Below are positions 1 through 11,761 of a stretch of 64,000 nt of DNA, piece after piece. A program made the translations under genes and the position numbers. The stretch's first letter is position 1, and each line of letters opens with the position of its first letter. Origin of the DNA: Macrophomina tecta (taxonomy: Eukaryota > Ascomycota > Dothideomycetes > Botryosphaeriales > Botryosphaeriaceae); NCBI GenBank assembly GCA_024180945.1, contig JAKSGN010000041.1, positions 744,001 through 808,000 of the forward strand. The letters are read 5' to 3'. The notes under the pieces were generated by a model. That model was given only the letters and a program-made list of their open reading frames with translations. It was not told the origin of the DNA and searched no databases.

Positions 1-1645
1 GTTAGGCTGTTTCATAGAACCAATCTGACGTGTCGCAGTATCATGTAGCCCGTTCGTTTCTCAGACTTGATCGCCGAGGCCTACGGCTTGACTACGCAGT
101 CCTTGAGCATGATACTGTTCACTTCGTCAGCCCGCTCAAATTCGCCACGCTGACTTGACGGCATCGCTGGATTGTGGACTCGAAAGCTAAATGTCGGCTT
201 TTCGGTCCTGCACCGTCGCCTGCCGTCTACAGTCAACTGGACAGCTTTCAAAAGGTACGCACAGTAATTTTTTTTCTCTATGGACCCCGTCCCTGGATGA
301 TGATCAACCGACAACGGAAAGGCATTCCTCAATCCGAACACATGGTGTCGAATCTGTCAAAAACAAAGTTTCAGCCTTGTCTGACCCAGCACCTCACAAC
401 ACGATCCTATTATCATGTTAAGATGTGAGCATCGGCTAACGTCCCATTGCTTAGGTACTACATTCTACTTTCCCACATGCCCGTTCTGCAGGCTCCCGCG
501 ACACATGAGGAAATTTGAACGAACGGGCGGACAGACTGCATACCTCAGATGGCATCCATCAAAAGCAAGGCGTACAAACCTTGTGGGTGTCATCTTGTGG
601 GACTGCTTGTTGAGAATTCGTCAGCTGATCCGCAATTGCTTCTACATAACATTCTCACGGTTTGGATGTTTGGAGTAACCGGCTAACGGCCTGGGTGCAG
701 GTACCTTTTTTTTTTTTTTTTTTGTTCGCACTCCCCACAGGCCATCGTATATGATGATCAATATTCACACTGTTTGATCCTTCTACGTGTAACGAACGTG
801 GTATGGAAATGAACATTAAACACTGAAAATTCTGATTTAATGAGGTATGTGTTCTGAGCTCGATTTTGTTGGCATTGCACTCCCCACAGGCCATCGTATA
901 TGATGATCAATATTCACACTGTTTGATCCTTCTACGTGTAACGAACGTGGTATGGAAATGAACATTAAACACTGAAAATTCTGATTTAATGAGGTATGTG
1001 TTCTGAGCTCGATTTTGTTGGCATTGGAAAGAGCTAATTAGTGCTGCAGCCTGATTCACGATGGATTCCTCGCACCTTCATGCGACGTAGTTTCTGTCCT
1101 CGAGCCACCGCTAACTATCTGGTGTGGCAGCAGGTCTTTGACTTCAAGTGCTTCATATGATACCCGCGTAACTAGGTACGTATGCCTCGGAGATGCCGCT
1201 GTCCTCTCTCCTTTCCTGATGAGCTCAATTATTTCGCTGTGTTCTTCCTGAGATTCGTCTTTGAAGAAATATCATCACCTTGGAGACCTGAAACTTCACG
1301 CAAATGATCTGTCTGAACACGTTCCTTCCACGGAGCTGATGCTGACTCGGAACAGAACCACGCTATATACGTATTTATGTAGATGAATGGACGAACTTGA
1401 ATAAGAATAATTCTGAGTGACCCTGACGTAATGTGGTGAGCATGTGTAGCAGTGGCTTGAACGGCTGTTGCTGTCGTTCCTGCTTGTGGCGTGTTGAGGT
1501 GCTCCGCTGTAGAAACGTTCAGAAGAGGGCCGGATCGGCGCGGTGATGAAGGAACTCGACCATCCCGTCGCCGAGCCGTTACGCACGCTCCGAGTACGCA
1601 ACCGCAACATGCGCCTCGACAGCCCATGGCTTTCTTATCCGTACT
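1..1645. other. Gene-free left flank
   Basis: I find no convincing coding region here on either strand. The only open frames are under 165 codons, lack recognisable motifs and overlap each other in several frames. The stretch contains a run of T residues at about 705-723 and the 149-bp tandem duplication listed separately. The last few hundred bases are presumably promoter and 5' leader of the downstream sorting nexin gene. Confidence 0.6.
728..1025. repeat. Perfect 149-bp tandem duplication, two copies
   Basis: Copy one runs 728-876 and copy two 877-1025, each starting GCACTCCCCACAGG and ending TTGTTGGCATT. Reading the two side by side I see no difference between them. The unit is AT-richer than the flanking genes and has no open frame running through it. 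Perfect identity suggests a recent duplication, or an assembly artefact. Confidence 0.93.
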
Positions 1646-4600
1646 ATGGAACTCACCCGCCGGGATGTGATCCTCGCCTGTATCGCTGTCTTCATCGCTT
1701 GGGGCTACGTTACCCATTGGGCGCCGTCGCTACGATACGTTCCCCAAGCACTCTTCGCGGGCATCGCCATCACAGTAGCCGGGATCCTCTACCTCCTCCT
1801 CTCGACCTCGCAGCCCCCCGAACATGCCCGTCCTCGCCCCATCCGCCCGCCGCAGCATGTTGCTTTCGTATCCCCACAAGCCTGGAAGGCTGAAACCGCC
1901 TCCCTCAAGAGCAGGTCGCTCTACCGCCGCCAACCGCTGTATCCGCCCTCCTTCGTTATCTCCGATCATCTTGACAGCCTCCTCGACCTGATACTCCGCG
2001 ACTTCGTGCAGAGCTGGTACGGCCAGATCAGCCCCCGTCCGACATTCACGAATGAGGTCGACCACGCCGTACGCACAGCCCTGGGCAACATCCGGGACAG
2101 GGTGTTGGAGGTGGACCTGGTGGAGATCGTCATATCGCGCGCGGTGCCCATGGTGACAACACACATGCGAGACTTCTACGAAGCGGAGCGCATCGTGCGG
2201 GGGCGGAAGCTGTCGCGGGACGTGACCGAGTCGGAGGAGCTGGACAACGCCATCGCGGCCAAGTACCGCGACGGCAAGCTGCACCCGGCGGCGTCCCTGA
2301 CGTACACGAACCCCAAGTCGGCGCAGCAGCAGCACCTCCGCGGCATCGTGGCCCGGCTGATGGCACAGGTGCTGCCGCGCGGCATGCGGACGAGCCAGGC
2401 GGTGAACACGTTGATCAAGGAAATCGTGGCGTGCGCGGTGCTCTTCCCCGTCGTCCAGATGCTGGCCGATCCGGATACGTGGAATCAGGTCATGGAGGGC
2501 TATGGGCGCACGCTGCTGCAGGACCGCAAGACGGTGCGGAAGCTGCGCGCGGCGCTGGATGAGCACGCCCCCGTCTCGCCGAAGCTGCCCAAGACTGCCC
2601 CCTTTCCACGCCTGGCCCCGGGAGATAATGAGAGGAATTTTGAGAGGTTCATACGCGCGATTCGCCAGTGCAATTCGCTGTCCGACGCTCGCCGGTTCAG
2701 GAGCGAGATAGCTAGCCAGCTCAAGAAGGAGGCTGCCGTGGACGGACAAGACCCGCTGTATCTGCGTCGTCTCGAGACGGCTCGGAGAATACTGGACCAG
2801 AGGGTCGTGCAGCTGGGATCTGGGAGCTCTGCCAAGCAGAAGTTGACGGTGCAGCCGAATCTTGCGCGGAGGAACTCGAGGCTGGAGAATGCCAGTCTCC
2901 GGCAGGTCCTCTATGATGCTTCCGGCTTGTCGTACTTCATGGAGTTCATGGACCGCCAAGGCATGATGAGACTGGTACAATACTGGATTGTCGTGGACGG
3001 GTTCCGTGATCCTCTCGAGGAGGACACGGGAGAGATTGATGATGCCAATCTTGAGCTTTCATGGGGTGCCTCGGAACGCGCTGACCTGGCCCAGATATAT
3101 GAAGCATATCTGACGAAGCCGGAGCTAGCGGTGCCCGATAACATTCGTCGAGTAGTGGACGACTTTCTGAAGGCTGGAAGGAAAGCTACAAATGCCCAGT
3201 ACCTTGCAGCTCGGCGTACGGTAATGCAGGTGCAGTCATCCGTATATAACGAGATGGCAGACCGATACTTTGCACGCTTCAAGAAGTCCGACCTTTGGTA
3301 CAAATGGCTCGCATCGGATGAGGCATCACTTTCTAAGAGCCCTCCCGGACCTTCCATTTCAGGCCATACCATCACCGCTTCTCCCTCATCTTCCAAGCCG
3401 CCTGCTCTCCCCCGCTCGTTATCCTCACAATCCACGGACCTTCGAAGAGCGGCAGTTTCCACCTCTGACTTGAAGAACATCAAAACCTTGCAAAGTCCAG
3501 CAGCACCCACTCGGAGATCGTTGGATGACACAGGTCGCCCCCCTTTATTCGATGACGATATCGAGCCAGACCCGATGGCCGGCTCGTTTCAAAGCATAGA
3601 CTCAGACTTTGAGGCCTACCGGCCAAACGGTGACAATTCCCAAATCGTCGATGCCATGCAGGAAGCTCTTGAAGACATCATGGACAATGATGCGGATAGG
3701 GACTCTCTCTTTTCAGACGGACCAAGATCCACGCAAGACAATGAATCCTTAAGGGGCTCTTTTGAGATTGCCCGGACTGGATCACCGGCGGTACAATCGA
3801 AAGAAAGGGGCAAGCCAAGCATAACATCACTCGGCCTTGTAGGTGCACCGACAACGAGGGGCGTCTTTTCCGACAACCTCTTCGGCGATGAAGAAAAGTT
3901 TCCAGAAGACGAAATGGAGGACGCGGATGCAAATGAAAAAGATGCTGAAGATGAGATCCACGAAGCTGCGCCCGGTGATCTGGGTTTGGCGGAAGCTATC
4001 GATGCTTTGACGCAAGATCTAGACCGACTGGTCAACCAGGAGTCTATTGTGGATTCGTTGACCAAGAAGGCTGAGCTCACGAATAATGCGGCAGAATTGC
4101 GGATTCTCAAGAAGTCGAAAGCAAGTCTTCAGCGGGAGATTCATCGAAAAGAACTTCAACGCCAACAATATGTCATTCAAGAGAGTGATAACAGCTTGTA
4201 TGGTAGAGCAACCGTGTCCATCCAATCGATAATGGTCGGCAAGGATGAGGATGGTTCGGAGTTTGCCTTGTGTGAGTTGCCCCTCTACTTACAGCTGAAT
4301 TTTAGCTAAACTTATCAGATGTCATCGAGGTTCGCAGGCAAGCGGGAGAGCAAATGCCAGCCGCAGCATGGGTTGTTGCAAGACGATATAGCGAATTCCA
4401 CGAGCTCAACAAACGTCTTCGCTCTAAGTATCCCATGATACGAAACCTCGAATTCCCTCGTCGGCAGATGGGACTCCTGAAGCTACAGAAAGACTTCCTC
4501 CAGAAACGGCGTTCCGCTCTAGAGAAATGGCTCCGCGAACTGCTCCTCATCCCCGCAATATGTCGGAGCCGCGAACTTCGGGCCTTCCTCTCCCAGCGAG

Positions 4601-5410
4601 CCATCTCGCCGACTGACCCCACAGACTCACAAGCCGAGACCAAAGACTTCGTCTCCCGCATCTACAGCTCCGTGAGCGATGGCATGGAAGAGTTCATCGG
4701 CAACATACCCGTGCTCGACCAGCTCTCCCTAGCCGGACAAAACCTCATCTCGGCCGCGACCACTCAACTCAACAACGGCAACGGGCCGGCTGCGGCGTCG
4801 ACCACGCCCAACGCCCTCGCAAACGACCCGCAAGCCGCGGCTGAGGCTGAGGCGGAACTGCGCGCGTACGAGAACCAGCAGCTCGAGCCGCTCATCAAGC
4901 CCATCTGTGACCTCTTCCTCGAGGCCTTCGAGCTCAACCGCGAGAACAACTGGCTGCGCGGCCGTGCCGTCGTCGTCGTCCTGCACCAGCTGCTTGGCGG
5001 CACCATCGAGCGCAAGGTCCGCGAGAACGTGAAAGTCCTCACGCAGGAGGACAGCATCGTCCGCTACATCAACACCCTCCGCGACGCCATGTGGCCGCCC
5101 GATAACGGCGGCGAGATGGTGAGGGACAAGCCGGTACGCACGCCGCAGGAGAAGGCCAAGAGCAGGAAGGAGGCAGGGCTGATGCTGGCGACGCTGATTC
5201 CGGACTTGGCGGGCAGTGTGGTGGGCAGGGCGAATGCGCAGGCGGCCAGTAGGCGCATTTTGGCGACGTTGAATAACCAGAGGTTGAAGTGAGTCTCTCT
5301 CCTCGTCCTATCTTTTACCTCAGTTCGGCTCCTGGCTGACCATCCCACGCAGCACTCATCTTGTCTATTCACTGCTCGACGAGATCATCCAGATCATTTT
5401 CGGCGTCTAA
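1646..5410 (+). CDS. MDM1: Mdm1-type sorting nexin (PXA-RGS-PX-Nexin_C), ER membrane tether
   Basis: Three exons: 1646-4271, 4319-5288 and 5353-5410, giving 1217 residues. Introns are 47 and 64 nt; the first has a GCTAAAC branch site. The N-terminus has two hydrophobic segments (about residues 8-25 and 31-53), then a PXA domain (about 100-290), an RGS-like domain (about 417-555, LRQVLYDASGLSYFMEFMD), an acidic Ser-rich linker, a coiled coil near 800-845, a PX domain (about 845-965, containing VVARRYSEFHELNKRLRSKY across the first exon junction) and a Nexin_C domain (about 1058-1150). This is the complete SNX13/SNX14/Mdm1 architecture. Family members sit in the ER membrane, bind phosphoinositides with the PX domain and tether ER to vacuole and lipid droplets. 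The last exon adds NTHLVYSLLDEII, a typical family C-terminus. Confidence 0.93.
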
Positions 5411-5977
5411 TACGGAGAAGCGGGCATTGCTGCCTTCAGTTTCGCATGCACTGAGCGAGTGATCATCAAGAATGTTGTCTCTTTCCCCCTCATGAAGCGA
5501 ACGAGAGCAATCATGTGTCTTTTTTCCAGATAGAAACCATTTTACACCTTCCGTCATTTCATTGCCAAAATGACTTCTTTTTCGTTCTCTTCTTGCGGTT
5601 CCAACCTGAAGCGATTCATGATAGATCAGATTAATAGCTGGCTCGCAATTATTTGAGTTGCGGCTACTTCTGCTTCTCGTATAACTTCTCTCCCCCCTCC
5701 TTTTTCCACCCCAAACTTCATGCCATAGTTTTTATAGACACCCGCACATGACTAATAAAACAAAACGAACAGCTTCCTCAAAAACAATAGAACTCGTGGC
5801 ACGTTAAGTCCAAAAGATACCTTTCCTTCCTTTCTCTTCTCTCGCCCTCCAAGACAAGCCTGTCATTGCGTGAGGTAAGAACGTTAAGTTCGCCTGTCTG
5901 ACTCACGCGCAAAACATAAATGAAAAAAAAAAAACCCCCAAATAGGTAAAATAACCCCCATCCCCGATCTCGGTGCT
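5411..5977. other. Convergent intergenic region, MDM1 and GCV1 3' ends
   Basis: The two flanking genes point towards each other, so this stretch must hold both 3' untranslated regions and terminators. It is AT-rich with AATAAA-like words (for example near 5754-5760) and an A-run at about 5924-5935. I see no gene. Confidence 0.6.
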
Positions 5978-7449
5978 TTATCCGGGCGTCGCGCCGCCCT
6001 TCCAGTATTTCGACGGCACGAACGGCATCTTCGCGACGACGGCCTTCCTGGGGCGGCCGCGCACGACGACGCGCAGCTCGGTGCCGGCCTTGTGCAGGCC
6101 GTCTTTGACGTAGCCCATGGCGATGTTCTTCTTGAGGGTGGGGCTGGGGCAGCCGCTGGTGATTGTACCGACGGAGGCGCCGCTCTCGTCGACGATGTCG
6201 GCGCCCTCACGGGCGGGGGCGCCTTCGACGATGAAGCCGACGCGGCGGCGCGAGACGCCCGCGCCGCCTTTGCTCTTGGGCTTGAGCTGCGCGAGGATGA
6301 CGTCGGCGCCGTGGAAGCCGCCGCGCTCGCGGCGGTTCTTGGGGATGATCCAGGAGAGGGCGCCCTCGACGGGGGTGGTGGTGTCGTCGAGGTCGTGGCC
6401 GTAGAGACACATGCCGGCCTCGAGGCGCAAGCTGTCTCGCGCGCCCAGGCCGGCCCAGCGGAGTTTGGAGGGGCCGCCGGTGGAGAGGAGGAGCTCGGCG
6501 AGGGCGGTGGTGTGGGCGCCCGGCACGGAGATCTCGAAGCCGTCTTCACCGGTGTAGCCGCCGCGCGAGACAAGGACGTCGGGGATAGTCTGGCCGGCGG
6601 GGAGGGTGAAGGTGAGGGCGCGGCTCTGGCCGAAGTAGAGGGTCGTCAGGTCGCGGGATTCTGGGGGCAGCGCGGCGGAGAGGATCTCGACGGCGAGCGG
6701 GCCTTGCAGGGCGATCAGGCCGCGACCGTCGAGTCGGTCCCAGGTTACGGCGCTGGAGGCGTCCTGTCCATGCTCGGCTTGGAAGGCGTCGAGTTCGGCG
6801 GAGAGATAAGCGGAGTCCTTGTCGCGGCAGGCGGCGTTGGTAACGACGAAGAAGACGTCGCCGGGGAGCTTGGTTATGATGGTGTCGTCGACAATGCCAC
6901 CGGTGTTGGGGTGGAGGAGGGTGGAAAGGGTGGAGGTGTTGTCGGCGAGGGTGCTGGCGGAGGAGGGCGTAATGCGCTCGAGGAAGGCGGCGGCACCGGG
7001 GCCCTTGAAGTAGTGCTGGACCCTGGGGGCAATTGGTTAGCTGCATGCTTGTGGGCTGGAGGGATGCAGCTGGGCGCGTACATGTGGCTCACGTCGAAAA
7101 GACTGGCCTTCTCGCGGGTCCAGTTGTGCGACTCGGCCAGCGACAGGTCGGAGTACTGGACGGGCATCTCAAAGCCGCCGAATGGCACGAATTTGGCGCC
7201 ATATTTGGCGTGCAGGTCGTACAGGGGAGTCTTTTCCAAGCTCGCGTCCGAGCTGTACGGGCGAGCAAGCGCCAGCCCTTGCCGCAGGGGAGTGGTGGAG
7301 GGAAGCGTGCGGGCGGCCAGCGGGATCGGCGGGCTGTGGACGGAGCGCGGCTGGCAACGCTGAGCTCTGCTCAGAACGGACAGAGAGCGGGTGCGGGCGA
7401 GGCCATTGGCCTGGGGCACAAGCAGCGCAGCTCCTCTCCGGGCGGCCAT
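5978..7449 (-). CDS. GCV1: Glycine cleavage system T-protein, aminomethyltransferase, mitochondrial
   Basis: Two exons on the minus strand: 7449-7082 and 7022-5978, with a 59-nt intron that has a GCTAAC branch site 19 bases before the acceptor; 470 residues. The N-terminus ([10 protein letters not shown], rich in Arg, Ala and Ser) reads as a mitochondrial targeting peptide ending near RPYSSD. Next comes [20 protein letters not shown] and [20 protein letters not shown], both diagnostic of GcvT, then [16 protein letters not shown] and the C-terminal barrel ending near [10 protein letters not shown]. The enzyme transfers the methylene group of the lipoamide-bound aminomethyl intermediate to tetrahydrofolate, releasing ammonia. 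I chose the ATG at 7449 because the frame further upstream runs into the divergent VMA5 gene. An in-frame upstream ATG inside the shared promoter cannot be excluded. Confidence 0.95.
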
Positions 7450-7777
7450 GGCGAGGGCTGGGTGCAGGAATCTGGCAGCGAGATGGGAGGAGAGGCAGCG
7501 CGGTCGGGAGAGTGCAAAGTTGCCGGTGGTGGATGGTCGGCCTGGCTCTGGCGGCGGGGGACGGAGCTCCTGCAGCACGCGCCCCATGACGAGCCTGAGC
7601 TCTGGCTTCTGGCTGGCTGTCGGGCTGCCAGCCAACGTCCAGCTACGGCAGTTTACCTGGAGCTGCAACAACACCACCGCTGCTGCATCTCCAGCCCCGC
7701 CCGCGTCCGCCCCGCCTGCACTCCCGCCCCCGTCCGCGTGCCTGCCTCTCGACCCCGTCTGCCACGCCGCTGACACC
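7450..7777. promoter_or_regulatory. Shared divergent promoter, GCV1 / VMA5
   Basis: Only 328 bp separate the two start codons, which face away from each other, so both promoters and 5' leaders must lie here. The region is GC-rich, with C- and T-rich tracts upstream of VMA5. I see no clear TATA box. The function is inferred from geometry alone. Confidence 0.6.
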
Positions 7778-9201
7778 ATGTCGAAGGCCTCGAAGTACCT
7801 GCTGGTGTCGCTCCCCACCTCGATAGCGCCCTCCAACGACCACGATGAGGCCTTGACCGCGCTGCGCTCCACCGTCTCCAACGACGTCGGCACCACCTAC
7901 CCCTTCGCTCTCCCGAACTTCAAGATTGGCACTCTCGATGCCCTCGTTCAGCAGGCCGACGACCTCGCCAAGCTCAACACCGCCTGCGAGCAGGTCGTCA
8001 ACAAGGTCGGAGACTCGTTGCGCGGCATCCTCGACAACGACGAGGAGAAGATTGCCCAGCAGAAGACCATCAACGACAGTGCGTGCACTCTGGCCAGCCA
8101 AATGTGGGGCATTCGCTGACGGTTGCAGAGCCCGTGGAGCAGTACCTGCGCTCGTTCCAGTGGAATAAAGTCAAGTACCGTGCCGACAAGCCCATCGCCG
8201 ACTTGATAGATTCGCTGCAGAAGGTATGCTTGGTCGTCGTGTCGTCACTCCTGATCTATGCTCAAGCCGCGTTTACAGGAGCTAGTCGGTATCGACAACG
8301 ATGTCAAGGGCAAGTTCAACCAGTACAACCAGGTGAAGACGAATCTGGCTGCAAGCCAACGACGACAGACGTGAGGCTTCCTGGCACCATCTCTCTGCAT
8401 GTGGCCTTGCTGACACCTACCGCCTCGTTTCCAGCGGCAACCTGTCCACCAAGTCACTCGCCTCCATCGTCCCGCCTGAAGTTCTCGTCCAAGACTCGGA
8501 ATACCTCGAGACCCACCTGATCGCAGTCCCCAACTCCCTTGTGAAGGACTTCCTGAAGAGTTACGAGACGCTCTCCCAGATGGTCGTGCCGCGCTCGGCC
8601 AACCAGGTCGCCAAGGACGATGAATTCACCTTGTTCGCCGTTGCTACCTTCAAGAAGCACTCTGCCGAGTTCGTCCACAAGTGCCGCGAGAAGCGTTGGA
8701 CGCCGCGTGATTACAAGTACAAGGAGGGTTCAAAGGAGGAGGAAGCTCGTGAGGTTGACCGCTTGGAGAAGGAGGAGCGCAAGGTCTGGGGCGAGGCTCT
8801 GCGCCTGGGCCGCACTGGCTACTCGGAGAGCGCGATGATCTGGATTCACGTGCTCGCCCTGCGGGTCTTCGTCGAGACGGTCCTGCGCTACGGTTTGCCG
8901 CTGGAGTTTGTGTGCGGATTGGTGCAGGTCAGGATTCCTCCCTCCTTCAGTTTCCGTCATGCGTGAATTTCTGGGGAAACGAGTAGCACTAACCCTCTTC
9001 CAGACCACGGAGAAGCTCGCCAAGAAGGCGAAATCCAATCTTGATGCTAACTACTCATACCTGGGCGGCAATGCCTTCGGCAGGGACAAGCAGGGCCGCG
9101 TAAAGAAGGATGACTCGGCCGTCAACGCTGAGCTGCAGGCAGCGGGTCATGGCGATTCCGAGTACACGCCATATGTTTACTACGAGTTCGAGATCCAATA
9201 G
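7778..9201 (+). CDS. VMA5: V-type proton ATPase subunit C
   Basis: Five exons: 7778-8078, 8129-8223, 8279-8370, 8435-8927 and 9004-9201, giving 392 residues. Introns are 50, 55, 64 and 76 nt. The spliced product begins [14 protein letters not shown] and contains [58 protein letters not shown] and the family C-terminus [14 protein letters not shown] with [12 protein letters not shown] at the end. This matches fungal Vma5 in sequence and length (about 390). Subunit C is a peripheral V1 stalk subunit that bridges V1 to Vo and is released during glucose-dependent reversible disassembly. ATG 7778 lies in a good context (ACACCATGTC). All four introns fall in the coding sequence and each has an obvious frame-restoring junction. 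Confidence 0.96.
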
Positions 9202-9359
9202 TCGCGGGGTCATGTACGTTTTCTACGAAGAAAGAAAGAAAGCATTCTGTTAATATTAAACGCATTGCCCGGCCTGGGATACACGCTGATTCTGATGGAG
9301 AGTATATACTCATATCAACTAATTTCAAGCAGCTATCTACATTCCTCTTGGCTCTAGAT
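9202..9359. other. VMA5 3' flank
   Basis: Short 3' untranslated region of VMA5 with AT-rich sequence around 9240-9330. Nothing else is visible. Confidence 0.5.
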
Positions 9360-10170
9360 TGGACCGTTATGGTCTTGATACTTCAATCCGCTCGGGATCA
9401 TAGCGTGAGTGAAATTCCAAGGGGCAGCGACCTTGATATGGTGCGTCCCGAAGCGGTAAGTGATTGGCTGTGCCCTTGTGCTGTATGAAGCATCTACAAC
9501 CCCGGTTCGAGCCATGTTCAGCGACGTCTGGGGCAGGAAGCCAATCTTTTACATCAACATTGCCCCCTAACCTGCAGCGTCTATAAGTTTGTTCTCCAAT
9601 TTTACTTCTGCTTGCTGGGCTGCACGTTGACATGGTTGTCGCCGTTCGGGGAAAAAAAAAAAGCCGCTGCAAGTTTTCTCCTACCTCGCTGTAATCTTCG
9701 GTAGATGCAACCTCTACTAGAGCCACCTTTCGGACAGGAATCGACGCTCAACCATGACGATACTTTTTGTTCGGGTTGGCGCCATTGTCAAGGAGCATGT
9801 TCACGATTTCAACAGCCTTTATCCGCCGAAACATGGAGAGGGGTCCAGCCGTGTTTGTACCTCAGGCTAGGATGTATGTTCTCGGTGTGTTCTTTTCGAA
9901 CCTCGAGAAGTAATCTCACAATCTCGACCGTTATCTTTTTCGCTGCAATCGTGAGTGGCGTTCAGCCCTCGTTGTCTTCGGCACCCAACTCTGCTCTCTT
10001 GCTCCTGATCGAAGCCTTAACGATCTTGTCATTGCCTCGAGACGCAGCGCGCATTGAAAAGCGTCCGCCTTCCGAATCTCTGACATAAAGCTCGATCGAC
10101 TGGTCATCGTATATCAGCTCAACAGCCTTCTCGACCCAGCCTCCTTTGACAAAGTCTACCAGGATTTAGC
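9360..10170 (-). pseudogene. Decayed ankyrin-repeat gene
   Basis: The minus strand reads as ankyrin repeats broken by stops and frameshifts. Clear pieces are TPLTIAAKKITVEIVRLLLE (about 9961-9900), YKHGWTPLHVSADKGC (about 9860-9815) and, one frame away, AVEIVNMLLDNGANPN (about 9815-9770). A further piece near 9570-9470 reads GGNVDVKDWLP...AEHGSN. At 9962-9964 a TGA sits where ankyrin repeats carry Trp in the G-W-T-P-L motif, i.e. TGG to TGA. Another TGA is at 9809-9811, where the frame is also lost. Upstream, at about 10160-9990, the frame is still open (VEKAVELIYDDQSIELYVRD). G-to-A changes of this kind fit repeat-induced point mutation but also ordinary decay. The original protein may have been a larger ankyrin or NLR-like protein; I cannot tell. 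Confidence 0.7.
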
Positions 10171-11760
10171 TATACCCTGGGGGCAATTTTACCTGTTCGT
10201 TGAGGACTGGAACGACGCAGCTGAAAGCGTCGGCGGATGAGCCAAAATCGGCTGCTGGTAAAACCCTCGGAAAGCGAGGAGATGCTTTTCATACTCGCTC
10301 GATGTGCGTGTACCCGTTCATCCAGGACAGTGGATCGCAAACCACCTGGCCACTCTAGAGGCTCGGCTTCCGCAAATCTCCTCTCTCCTTAGGCACGTCC
10401 TACGAGAGCTCGAAGATATGGTTTGCCGCCGCCACGAATGGTTGACCCGACAGGCGTGATGATGCCAGAGGAGTACATTGCGAAGAACATTATGCCTGCA
10501 GTGCTCAGACATTCACTAAGGTGTTGTTGTGCCGAGATTCTCCAAGTCGGGCAGTAAAGGGGCCAAGGTTGCACCAGCCACTCGTGGTGGGGAAAATGGG
10601 GTGGGGCAAAATGATGGCAGCTTTGGACAGTAGAGCTTTGGAATGTAGCTTAGCTTAACCTCAGCGAGGCGTTAGCTTCAATGTTGCGTCCGGAATATCA
10701 TAAATGGATTCTCTCGAGAATAGCAGCCCGTAGAGTTCGTGCTGCTTCAGTAGCAGGGTAGCGTGTTGCATTGCAGCAGAGTGGCGAGTGCAGAGACTGT
10801 AGCCCCTGGGCGAGCAGAAATTTCATTCGCACATGTTGATTGTGCTCTCTGGTGCGGTTATCATATGCCTCCACAATAGAAATATATCTCTTGCACCCAG
10901 AGCCGTCATTTTTGGTGTGCTCGGCGCTAGTGCGGTGCGTGCCTTCCCAACTCCCTGGGCCGTCGGAACATGGGCGTGCACATAGCAAGCACACAGCATG
11001 CTTGGTTGATTCACGTATCGATCTGATCTCAGGAAACCGATGAAGGCAAAGTCTGCGAGGGAGAGTGTCCACAGGAGAGGCTGATCTTTCTGCGGTGCCC
11101 CGCACTTCTCGCCAGCCTTTGAGCGAGCCCTTTCATCGGGATTCGAAGCGCAGGCCACCTGAATGCACATCTTCCTCAGAACAATCCTCGGAAACGGAGC
11201 CAATATTGTGGATATGGCTTGGACCTTTCACACAAGTTCGCCCGGAGTATTGGGGCATCTGATGGGCTCTGCGGAAGCGATTGTGTTGAACGGCAGCGAT
11301 AAGGCTGTTCTCAGCATCCAAGTCCCAGGCGCACCTTAGGCGGGCTAGCCTCGACTGTCAACAGACTGATACCGCCCTAATTACTGATTAGCAGCGGTAT
11401 ACCCTGCAGGCATCGGCTCAAGGCCGGCTATGTAGCACGTCGATCCCTTGGTCACATTGCCGCTGAGGGTGCAGAGTACAGGCCGCACTCGCGTTTGTCA
11501 CAGCCGCCGTAGCGTTTGGCCATGTGCCGAAAGAGTAGTGTGCAGTGAATGTCTTCGGTCATTGTACTGGCGTGGTTGAAAGTCAAGCCGCCGGAACACG
11601 ACACTTTTGACTGCAAGCAATAGCTGTTGAGGACTGAATATTCACTGAGAATGCCCTCCTTGATGGATAAGGATGTTTGTAGGTAGTTGTAGCTTTGCGA
11701 AGTGCTCAGTAAAAACGTGTTGGTTGATAAAACAAAAATTTTGGCTGACATTCATCAGTA
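10171..11760. other. Accessory region without a confident gene
   Basis: Several minus-strand open frames have protein-like stretches but no intact gene. Examples are about 11203-10823 (DQPLLWTLSLADFAFIGFL), about 11321-11133 (ENSLIAAVQHNRFR) and an ATG-started 99-codon frame at 11751-11452. None matches a family I recognise. They lie on the same strand as the ankyrin relic and could be further remains of the same or a neighbouring decayed gene. Confidence 0.4.
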
Positions 11761-11761
11761 A

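Noticed and set aside
5884..6573. Long Ala/Arg/Ser/Pro-rich open frames antisense or out of frame to GCV1
   Set aside because: They are shadows of the GC-rich GCV1 exon. The GCV1 frame has clear family motifs and the others have none.
9481..9520. GGTTCGAGCC resembling a tRNA B box
   Set aside because: No acceptor or anticodon stem can be built around it on either strand. It lies in the ankyrin relic.
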